In this document: one piece after another, positions 1 to 12,000 of the stretch
Layout of the letters: the number at the start of each line of letters is the position of its first letter
Position numbering within the stretch: the stretch's first letter is position 1
NCBI GenBank assembly: GCA_003864495.1
Contig: PEDN01001352.1
Coordinates: 558,001 to 622,000, forward strand
Length of the DNA: 64,000 bases
Reading direction: 5' to 3'
Source: Nemopilema nomurai
Taxonomy: Eukaryota; Cnidaria; Scyphozoa; Rhizostomeae; Rhizostomatidae
Notes under the pieces: model-generated
The model's input: the letters and a program-made list of their open reading frames with translations, nothing else
Databases searched by the model: none
What the model was told of the DNA's origin: nothing
Made by a program: the position numbers and the translations under genes

Positions 1-69
1 AGTAAGCCCAGAAACAATTTTTCAATCTGACATCAGGAAAATCATGAATTCTCGATTTTTGTCTTCTAG

Positions 70-3000
70 ATTATGACTACATTCAATACATTTCCTTTAG
101 AAGATTCGAACAAAGATGTCGTTTCGGTCCGACGCCAAGCCACGTCTTGTTTTATCAATCTGTGCAAGCAGGACTCAGACCACTTACTGGTAAGGAGCAT
201 CGTCGACCCCCCCCTTTCCCCCCAATGTGTGGTGTGGGACATTAAAGTCACGTAGAATTGCTGTCTTAAGGAGCACACCTAAACCTCACGAGCCACTCTC
301 TCACTGGGTGCCTCTCTTTCGTTAGCTGCCTCTCTCTCAATAGCTGCCTCTCTTTAACTAGCTGCCTCTCTCTTCCTAGTTTCCTCTCTCTCTCACTAGC
401 TGCCTCTCTCTCACTAGCTGCCTCTCTCTCACTAACTGCCTCTCTCTCACTAGCTGCCTCTCTTTAACTAGCTGTCTTTCTCTTACTAGCTGCCTCTTTC
501 TCACTGGCTGCCTCTCTCTCACTAGCTGCCTATCTTTCACTAGCTACCTCTCTCATACAAACTGCCTCTTTCTCACTAGCTGCCCCATCTCACTAGCTGC
601 CTCTCTCTCACTAGCTGCCTCTCTCTTACTAGCTGCCTTTCTCTCACTAGCTGCCACTCTCTCACTAGTTGCCTCTCTCTCACTAGCTGCCTCTTTCCTG
701 CTTGAGTTTCTAGCTCCTCCATCTTTCAGTCCATGCATTGGTTAATCAACATTATGAAAGGGAATGTATTTATGAATTTTGTGAAGGAAACGTGTGCAAA
801 TGAAACGATTCGTGTAGGGCTCTACCCAGAGATTCTCAGGGTTGTATTATTTTTCCGAAGAGCTATCAACAAATCATTTTGTTCAAGATTGATTGCTCTC
901 TACATTCATGCAAATCATTGCTGTTAAAAAGGATTTGTTTAACGGTGACAGTAAATGGGATTCGAGTTTCTTATTCATTCTTGCTCACAGAACGCAATAA
1001 CTTTGATTCTACATCCCACGTAGCCGTTCTTTGAATCATTTCACCAATTCGTGTCAAAGCTGGAACAAGATGGGGTACTGGTTATACAGGAGACCATCAC
1101 CCTGACAGAAGGGCTTCTGGTTCTCAAGTTAGTTAAAGTTTTCTTGGTAATTAATTAGATAACTTCTTCAAGAAATAAAATTTTATTGGGCAAATTAACT
1201 TGAACTTTGATTTGAAGCAGTCTCATTACCAAAAGAGACTCGAACTTGCCCATTCTATGGCCCATAGCCAAACTTTCAGGAATGGCACGCTTTGGCGAAC
1301 TTCCATTGTCCCTATCACTCCCATGCCCCAACACTCTTACACCCTCCAATGCCCACACATACATGCTAAGCTCCTTACACACTCTTGCTGTCATTGCAGC
1401 TAGAATGTAAAGCTCTTGATAAAAGCTACACCATAATGAAAGTATGACTGTTAAAGGCGAAGCTAACGACATTTTCATTTCCTATCCAATTTTCAAGTCA
1501 TTTGTCTGCTCGCTTGTCTCGTAAAATAACCAAAAGGCACTTCTAAATAAACATATGTCATTTTTCCGTTCTGTGAAATGAAAGTTTATTGACAGAAATT
1601 TTCTTTCTTTAAGCAACGGTATGGCGCCGGAAAAGCGAGACTTGTACATGTCTCTGCAGGTTTCAAAGCTCGATGAAATCGTAAACACTGCAGATTTCAA
1701 ATCGTAAGCCCGTGCTTCAGTCTACGTTTTTATTACCCGTTGTTATTATCGACTGTTATTAATCATTGCTTCCAAATGACTCTTGAATATGAATTGCTAT
1801 GTAAGAGGATGCAATCATGGACTTTCGAAGCATATCGTTAACTGACACACGTTGGATTTTGAATTTTGACTGCTCTTTTTATTTTTCACACACTAAGGCA
1901 AAAGTACACCAAAGGCTGATTGGTCACTTGAAAAGGTGGATTTTAATTGGAAGCTAAACTGATTTCTTAAAGAAGAACATCACATGAAAACACCTCCTTA
2001 AATTTTCGAAGCACCATATGGACGCCATTTTCTAACCTCAACGTTTTAAAGTTTTCCATCCCGTAATCAGTGTAATTCAATAACGTATTTTGGCATATAA
2101 TTGGAGCTTACGTCCTAAGACTGTTTAAGGCAATTAGCAAGGCGCTCTTGTTGTTGCCTAATCGTGTGCTTCTTTGTGTGTAAATATGGCTGCCAGCTGA
2201 GCTGGAGGTTTATTCAGAAGTTTCATTCAGAAGTAGAATTCTGAAGTACAATTCTCTTGATGCAATATACGTTTGATTTTAGAATCAAGAATTAACTAGC
2301 ATCAGCGGGTAATCAATTAGGGCCGTGTGAAAAATTCAACCTAAAATGGTTTTTAGCTTGTATTAAAAACACCAGCACTCACGTTTCAACGAATTTCTTC
2401 GAATCCAATTTAGGTCACTGGAATCAACAGAGAGTTTCGTGAGATATATTGGACTGGGCGAATCACCATGGGATGAGGGTAAGGTTTTTGTGTTACTGTG
2501 ACTTTTAATGGTCAGCTTCTCCAACTCTCCAACGAAAACCACAGTTAATTTATTATATATGTTTGAGCGAATGTTTGATTTCTCACGGTGAGTTGTACTG
2601 CTCCGCACGTAAAATTTTTCTGCTAGAGGTTCATCGTTTTGCGACTGATTAGAACACAAGTCAACCGGTTTTTGGTTACCGACAGCTCTTCGAAGCAGCT
2701 AATCGCAATACTCTTTGAAAATGAAATCAGAAAGCGGCATTTATAGTGGCATGAGTTAGAGGATGATAATAATAAGAGTCAGATTTCCTCTATATTCTCT
2801 CTTTTTACATTTCTGCTCTGAAGAAAGCCAGTAAAACCAGAGTCAGCTTCGATTTTTATCAAATTCCTCACGCCAATTTTAATGCCATATGTCCGTTTAT
2901 GAGTCAAACTTTGTTGTTGAAGTCAGAGTGAAGGCAATATGACATCCTACCAATGCTCAACATGATGTGGTCTCTTATGTTTGCACACTCGTATGTAGAT

Positions 3001-6000
3001 TTGTCTCCAGAGATTTCTCATTTGATCCTTTTTATTTTCCAGCCGACTGTTCAAGGAATCGTAGTGGGGTAAGTTGTCGGTGAAAATAAATAAACCAATC
3101 TCGCATAATTTTAACTGCCTGCATTCTTGAAACATATCCTTGAGATTCGTTCCGCACAACACATCAAACGTCACAGGTCATGTATTACAGATTAAGACCC
3201 ATTTTGTTTCATTTCTTTAATAATTCAAACACTCGTGAAATGTTTTGTGATTCGACCATCTGCGCAACTCTTATCATTTCTCATTTAACCATTTTTGGGT
3301 AAATTGCCACTTTCATTCATTATTTTTCAATTATTTCAATTATCAAACATAGTTTCTCAATAATCAATTTTCCCTCTTCAAATATCAAAATGTCATGTTA
3401 AAAGGTTTTCTTGAGAGTGGAATAACTTTTAAATAATGGCAGTTTCTTATCTCCTAGAAACATTTGTCAAGTTATCACTAAAAACGTTTTTTAATTTTAT
3501 CTCTTTAGTTGTTGAAATTTCTCAACTTATTTTCGGCTATCATACGCAGAAGTCAGCTGACAGATTCTGAGAAGGTAACTGCGTATTATGTTTTTATCCC
3601 CTGTTATTCTTATATCGCATCTTTAGGCTAAAGACTTGTTCCAATCCCTACCATTTTTATTGACAATTCAGAGCAAAAACTTTTGTTAGGCCAACATATT
3701 AGAACTAAATTTTCTTGAAATTGTTACAATGCTTGTACAAAAACTTAAAACTAAATATCGAAAAATAGCTTGCATTGCAAACAACGAGAGTATATTCTAT
3801 TATCATTGTATTCTGTAACGGCCAGAATTTTAGGTTATCAAGTTAACTGCTACTGTCTTGAACACAAACAAACTTTTTTGAGCTCAGTTGGATTACCAAG
3901 CAAGTCACACTTTCTGATCCATCTTAAAATGTGTGTACACATGGTTGTCTGCTTAAGAAAACTTTCCTCTTTCCAAACCTGGAGCTATTTTGGGTTTTTA
4001 GTTGCTTCAGTTTTTTAATTAGTTTTATTGAAGTATTTAAGCTCAGGCAAGCATAATGTATACTGTGTGTACTAATTTTAACGCACGCGCCTTCTTGCAT
4101 CCCCAGGTGGCTATCTCCCCCAACCTTGGATTCTTTGGCGACTCAGCTGGGATTTCATGGCTAAGGAAATCCATTAATTATCTGCCGCAGATAGTCCAAA
4201 TTGTGAGGTACGTCAAGGAGGTCTGTTGATTATTCCCCGGGGGAGATCTCCAGTCAGCGAATAATAGGATGTGCAATTTTATCATCAATATAATTATTAT
4301 GAATTTTTCGGAAAACATATCCCAAATGACTATGATGCAAATAGATGCCAGAATGTTTTTTAAAAACGTGCATAAAAATTTACGATCGCCCCTAACATAT
4401 GCCATGAAAATACATGACCGTTTTACTTTTTAGTAGCATTCGTAGAAGCTACCTGGGCCAAACTTAGCCACCAACCATAGGCCAAGAACTCCCTTCCGCC
4501 TGGAGGTTATCACAATCCGTATCTTTAGAGGGTTTATAAGCAAAGCTTTGAAATCTCCATGTTCTAGCTGTGAAGTCGTTTGAAATTTCTTTGCAGCTGC
4601 AAAGATGAATTTTAATGTTTACTCTTCAGTTTCTTCATGTCACGTTTATGACGATAAGTAATCTCGATGGTTAAATTGTATGACCTAAGCTTTGACTCAC
4701 AGGATGCCAAGTTTCTCGCGTAATCTAAGATATTTAATCATTCTACAAAATCAAGAAGCAGAGAGCAGGTGAAAGGAGAAAACCAAAAAGTTATTTCCCC
4801 AGCTGAGAGTTTAAACTGTTACTAGCTAGTGGCTATTGCAGTTATTCGTGGTTCCGAAAAGGAGGCTTTTCAGAAGTGTGACCACTGTGCAGATATTCAC
4901 CACTGCGTAGGAGATTATCTCCGTTGACTGAATGCACTCAAATGAATAGGGCTCAGTGCGTTGATATGATTATAACAGAAATGCATATCTGACCTTTCAG
5001 GCATACTGGTCTGCTGTGGAAGCCTGCCATTCAAGGCATCATCCATAAGGACTACGTGAATGCATTTAAGCTACATGACAATGATCGAATGTTTTTGCTC
5101 GGTATGTCATCAGATTTGACTTGCATGATGAAAAGACTGCTTTGCTGGCTTTAATTGTAAAAAGAACACATGCTACAAGACAGATAGAACTAATGCACCA
5201 GCATTTAGAGTATCCAGGAAATAAGCTGGGGCCAATCCGATAATTTTGAAATATTACAAAAGCACGTCCTCTCTAAATATTACAAAACCTCTTCCTCTAT
5301 AAAGTTTGTAACCAGCCTTTTTTCGGAAATGTACTGCATGGGAACTTGGGAAGTGTTCTTCGAAAAAAAACATAACATATAAGTAAAAATTTATACACCA
5401 AGTTATGTTATTGTAAAGAGATTTCTACGCAGAATTTCTCTCTCAATCCCATATTTTTCAGTAACAGATCTTGAAAGACCGGGCGTTACAAATCTTGAGA
5501 TTGATTAGGAACATCCTTTTTATGTACTTTGTTACATTGTGTGATTCAGGCTATATTGTGTGGTTTGGTTAGTCTGCATACCAACCCATATCAGAATACA
5601 GCTGATGCAGCAAACTCGTACTTGATCTGTCTGCAATCTGAACTCTTTGTCCCCTATTAGGGCAGCATGTGGCCAAGGAGATCAAGGATACGCAAAGCTG
5701 TTCCACGTCTGTTGTCGCAAAGGCGTCCCTCTTTCTTTACATGCTCCACAACCAAAGGTAATCAGCCACTTCTCTGTACCTTTACGTATCCAACCACGTA
5801 AGAGTGCTTATTGTCACCGCCATGTTGGGTTTTCTGTCTACGTCACAAGGTTGCTTCTTTTTTGTATTTTGTCATCAAGATGCTTTTCGGATTATTTTAG
5901 CAAGACTCCTATTTTGTGCCAACAATCCAGTGATTTTTTGATTCAATCATCTTAATACTGCAGTTTATAAAGCATCTGTCATTGGAGGAACACCAGGCCA

Positions 6001-9000
6001 TATTATGTTTTCTTTTTTTACGATCCATTAGCAGGGCCGGCGATTTGTATTCGAAAATGGGGGGGGGGGGGGGCGATTTGTATTCGAAAGTATGAAGATT
6101 ATAAAGGGCCTAGTAAAGATAGCCACCCCAATATATTCAATAATAAAATCATAGTCAGGGCCGTACTTAGCAAAATAAATTGCAGAATATTTGACTCCTT
6201 TCTTTTTACCTTTAAACATCCTTCTATTTTTTCCTACATAGCCTTTAAAAATATTTTGCTCTAGAAGAAAGTGCCTTGGCTAGACAAATGAATAATCTGT
6301 TTTGGTCTCTGCAGCTACACTCTGTTGGGGAACATTGGAAGCTTCTTTGCAGAGTATTTCTACAAGTATAATGGTTTAGCAAGTCTCATTGTAAATGAAG
6401 TTATGCAGTCTTGGGTGTTTCTCCCGAAGTATAGATTCATCCCTGTTTTCAGTATCCTTTTGTACTTTGACCATAAGAAATCAATTGATTTAAACCCTCT
6501 AATCTCGTTGTGATTTCAAAACAGTCGTAGTCAGTTGCACATATTACGGCTATTTACGCAAGGTCAGCTGTCTTTAGCACAGTCCCTAAACCTGTGAAAT
6601 TGGCTCTTCACATTTTTCTATTACGAAAAAGTACTGTTTTGTTGCTGAGGACCTTCTATAAATAATCATGTCACCATGATCACGCAAGCATTTTTGTAAT
6701 CAACAAAGGCCATTAATTTGATCACTAAATCACTGCTATCATTATGGCGACTGTGATCACTTGAGCAATGATATCTTGATTGTTTCCCGATGGCATAGTC
6801 TCTCAACCGTATTAGCAACATTTTCCAATGTATCGTGTAGACGTGTATATGTCTTTCTTCTTTATGTTCAAGGTTACCAATGAGATAACTGCTTTGTGAA
6901 AGTACTTATTTAAGTACCTTGTTTCTAGTTTAGAGGTGTTGACCTTAACTTTGATAAGAGTTCTTTTTCAAGCCATTTTTCTTGTACTGTCCCCCATCCT
7001 GCTACGGCGTTGTTGTAAACCAGGTGATGACGGTAGCCCTCCAAAGTATGCTCCAGGTTCGTTTGTGTGCTTACCAATCATCCTATAATCAACCAATCAA
7101 TAATGATTGTAATCAATCATAGTGATGCATTATGCTTTCAGGCCTGCAACCAGGGCCAGATCATGTCCACTGAACCTTTCTAATTAGATCTAAAAATCAT
7201 TTGATGCGGACATTATTTCAACGATACTATTCTTGAACGGTTACCGTTACTTCAAAACACTATTGAGTTTTGATTTGATGTTTATTTCAATTTATGAGGC
7301 TTTCCTTTCAATGATGGCATGTTAATAAACCAATGATGTATTATATTTTAATTGCAGCTAGTCTTTTTTAATATCATCGATGTAGTTGCACGTCTATCCA
7401 ATTCAGTTCTGCAATGCAATTTGCTTCCGCAGCTTTTGTCCAAAGAATGGTCAGAGTTTCGTGAAAAATCAACTCAAAGGTACTTAACATCACGAAAGAT
7501 ACCTACGATTACACAATGCTAAACTTTGACAGTATTCGCAAAATGAAGCTGATTGGCTAGATTCTTTTCTGATCGGCTAGTCTAATTGGCTAGATTCATT
7601 AATAAGTTCTTTGATTGGCTATATTCTTTTTAGAAGTGCTTTGATTGGCTATATTCTTTTTATAAGTGCTTTGATTGGCTGGATCTTGTTCTTGCTCCAT
7701 TCTCAACGCGTTTACTTTCTCCGCCTCTGTATGGATATGTTCTCAATTTGTGTACACTTTACAAGTTGTTTTTCTAATTTCACAAACATCATTTGTCTTG
7801 CAGCGAGACTTTCCGAGGTTCTGTCGACCAGGACGAAACACCCAGTGACCAAGTCATAGAGGAAAGGCTCATTTACACATTAAGCCGGGAGTACATCGAA
7901 TCTCTTGGTTAGTCTTTGCCTATCTGCGGTGCCGTCTTCGCAATCTATCATATCTTGCTGCTTTTTTTTATTAAGACGAAGTTGTTGAGGGATGACATTC
8001 AAAAGCTTCCTCGTGATGTCGAACGACATGTTTTAGTTGAATACGCAAGTACGTTTGAATACGCAAGAGTTCAGGTGCGACTAACGGGACTTTCATTGGC
8101 AAAACGCAGTATTGCAGAATTCTCACGAAGAGACATTTCTTGTCTAAAACCTAATTATACTAAGATGCGTGCATATATCCTCGCAGAGGGCTTGAGTGCA
8201 TAGGGCATGTCTTGTCTCGCAAAGGTAAACAAAATGGCCAACAAAGAGAGAGACATTGAAAACTACCAGCTTCTCTCTAGTTAAGCAAGTTGACATAAGT
8301 TCAATCATCCTCTTTCCCTTTCAAGCTCTACATAATCCACTCACTGGTTCGTTGATAAAAGAATAAGCAATTTCGCTGCAATCTAGCACTGAAGGCGTAT
8401 TAAAGTTATTTGAAAACATTTATCACTTAATTCACTTATCTTCTTCGAGTGGCAATAATCTAATTCAGAATTTATTCGGATCTTTACATCTGTTTCACGT
8501 CAGTATTTCTCATTTTACGAAAATCTTTACTTAATAGCTAAGCCAAGCTTGCATTTACTAAGTTGTTAACATCCAATTATCAAATTTTTTTCTAACCTAG
8601 TTTCACTTTTCTTCGCAAAGACCAAAGAGAAGGAAGCAGGTGCCTATGACGAAGGTAGTGCTTTGCATGTATTTGATGGTTGTTTTCTTTTCTAATTTAG
8701 AGATTAGTGAATTTTTGTTGATTTTGTTATTATGCCCAACCACACGTGATCTTTGTAAACAAGCTACTTGATAAGTTAGTTTTGCGGGATTCTTTTTTTG
8801 AAAATGTTTTTATTACTTAATCCCATTGGATTTGAATTTTCTGAAGTTAGCCTGTATTTGGTCAGTTGAATTGCGTAGTTTACTTTAGATGAATAAGTAT
8901 TTCTAATAAATGATTGCTAAACGACTGGATCAAAAGATGCCTTGTAGAAATTTGCAGCCAATATCCTGTATGCATTATGGCGAAAATAAGGACATCTATA

Positions 9001-12000
9001 ATTGGAGAGGCAAAGATCAAAGAAAGGCTATAATTGGAGAGGCAAAGACCTTCTACAGAATCTTGATTTTTATGTACTTGCAAAGAACGCACTATTGTTA
9101 TAATTGCCAGTTTCTGCAAAGCTCTAACTCTGAAAATGTTCTAGATCTGAACCATACTGTGCTGTTGACGTCATCATAATGCACAGTGACTGAAAAGCCG
9201 TTGTTTCTCTTCTCGAATCAAACAATAGTTGGATACAAAGTTGCTTGCTTTTGAGAATTGTTTAAGCTTTGTACGTTTTCGAGTGTGAAAAATTCCTTTC
9301 GCGCTAATCGGCCTTTCTGAAGAGGCCTAAGCTAGGCCTGTGGGAAGCTGCAGCCACTCTAGCCATTACGGCAGAACTTGAATAATGGATTATCTCCCAC
9401 TGCTAGGATATTATCTATTAATGCGAATTTGGGACCATGTGGCCAGCTTCTTCATTACAAATGGCTGTTATGTGTGGATGAATTTCGCACATGAATATTT
9501 GGCAAACCCAGCATAAACAGCGAGGGACCTGCGCAAAAGCATTGAAACATTGTTACTTTTTTGTAATAATAACCCAAGAACTGTGCTCTCTAAATGAATA
9601 AGGAGAACAGGGATCTTTTTGCCCACAGAATCAATACATTCCCGACAAATTGTCCAAGTAGTTTCGATGTGCTGCGAACGAATCATCAAGACAGGCCATC
9701 ACTGGTGCCTTGACCCTTCAATATCTTTCAATCACGCATTTTCTTTGTACATAGATCCATCTCAGCCTGAGCCAGGAGATCTTGGGAAATTTCTTCTACA
9801 GTCAGAGGTTTGCATTGTTTTACAACCTCATTTCTGTAAGCAACCTTTCTGGAATGCTTCAGCGAAATTCAAAAATACCGTCCCACTCCCCCTACGATCA
9901 TGAAATGATATCAATTTCTGCACTTACACTCTGCTATAACTGAGCTCTTCTCTTGAAAACGGAAGCGTTGTAAGAGTTTTTGTTGCTTGAGGTATGCTTC
10001 AGGCAAAATTCCTTGTTTTTCATAACAACAGTATTCATCTTTGTTTCTAGGCCACGAATAGTCATTTCATCTTCACAGTGTTTACTGCTCTGACTTGGCC
10101 GGATACCGTGTCGACAAATAAAACCGCCAGGGTTATTCCTCATGTCGTAAATTTTGTGAGTTTCTTTTAGCAATCAAAGTTCTTGCAAACAGATTCATCA
10201 ACTTATCAATCACCATAGCATCGTACTTTCCTATAGTATTGTGTTGTACTTTCTTTTTTGTGTGTGCTGGAAACAAAATTTTATTGTTGACATTATTGTT
10301 ATTTTCCGACATGCACTTGTTTTATTATTCGATGAAAATTTTCTTTCAGATTTCAAAAGAGACGTCTTTAGGCTCAAAAATGGATTCTACAGTTATTAAT
10401 CAACTATTTTTATGCATTCTAAAGGTAAATGTCTTGTTAAAGTTTTTCTGCTACTAAAGCTAGCACCGTCAACACCAGCATGGACTCCTTTTTTTTGCTT
10501 CTGTAACGCTTGAATGATGCACCTGTTTTCTCCGTTCCCATTCATTTAAATGTGGGCATTCTGCGTAGATATTTACTTTGCCTTTTTGACTTCTTACTAT
10601 TGAAGTGCCGTAAAAAGCAGTCGTGCCTCGTTTTTTAGACCTGACAATCAATTAGTGAAGAAAATTACGCGAATGACCCCTAATTCTTTTACTATGAAAT
10701 GAGATCACGAATTGAGTTTGATGACACGCCCATAATTGCTTACGTGATAAGTCTGAGTAGCCCAACTGCTCTATATGCTTTCTTTGCTCACTGCTTGCTT
10801 TTCACCCTTGTTAGATTGCTTAATATTTTTTGTTCAATAGGTTTACAATGTCTTGCTAGGTTTTATTAATCAGTTTTTATTAATAAGCCTTATTTTGTTT
10901 CCTGTTTGCATTCTATGCTTTATTCGTGTAGGCTTTCAATCTCAAACTGCGTCAATCATATAACCAGCTGAAGGTGTATTTACTTAAAACTGATTGCCTG
11001 AATTGCGTTTACCCATTTTGTTTTGCAGGGTTTACAAATTCATGGTGCAGAACTTTCAGTCCAAGGGTCCCTTCTAACGGCAGCTTTGCACATGTATATT
11101 AGTCTTGTGAGTTTTATTTGCTGATCAGACATTCTTCTAAATATTTAAAGAAATTATGCAACTTGTTTGAGGGTGTCGCTAAAAGAGTTGTGGCTGTCGC
11201 TAAAAGAGATCGGCTATGCCAAATGTCACACTTCTTGCGACCACTAGTTAACTGAAAACGAGCTGACCTTCGTAAGAAATCCTGTTGCCTTTGACCCTTT
11301 GAAGACGAGCTGGCCAAATGAAGTGGTACGTACCTTTGTAAGTTCAAGTTCAAGTTGATATAATTATCAATCCATCCAACATACAATTCTACACGACTAA
11401 AATACAATTAAATCAAATGCGACACTAAAATTAAATACAGCGGTGCTTGTAGAATTACAAACTAAAGAATTAATGAGAATAAGAAAGATTGATTAAGGAG
11501 GATCTTTATAAGGTTCAACCCACGATTGGAACTGCAACCAGTGCCAAGTAGGTGCCAAATGGCAGCACCAGAGGGGCCAAGGAAACAGAGAACCGGTTTT
11601 CCACTATATCGTGATATATGTGTTCTTCCTGGAGGTCCTTCTCCAGCGACCTCATGTGAGAGCCGGTTTTTCCTCAATCAGCCATTTGGAAGACAGAATC
11701 TGTGGATAAGGATTTTATATACTTGTTTATAAGTGCTTAGGAATCAAAAATGTTATTTGTATTTGACTTATCTTTCCAGTGGCTTTGATTTTGACATATT
11801 GACACCAAACTAGCTTTTTTGGGTCATTCAATTAAAATCCTTTTAAGTGGACAGAATTACAAACGGGGAGAAAACCAACAAAACTTGCCGAGATAACTTG
11901 AAACGTCTACACAGGTTTAAGTTATTGGTTGCCTTGTGCATACCCGCATCTGTGAAGGTAGCACAGCCGAGACTAGAATAGACCCTGCCTAAAAATCTTT

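Noticed and set aside
553..738. - strand frame with repeated ASERE-type units
   Set aside because: It is the translation of the 18-bp minisatellite, whose period is a multiple of three and so keeps the frame open.
7357..7432. Extended 5' end of the XPO5 exon at 7433
   Set aside because: The frame is open and an attgcag acceptor exists at 7357, but the added 25 residues would be an insertion relative to exportin-5.
9808..9835. Longer version of the XPO5 exon ending at a stronger gtaagc donor
   Set aside because: It would leave the wrong phase for the next exon. Ending at 9807 gives a gapless match into the exon at 10051.
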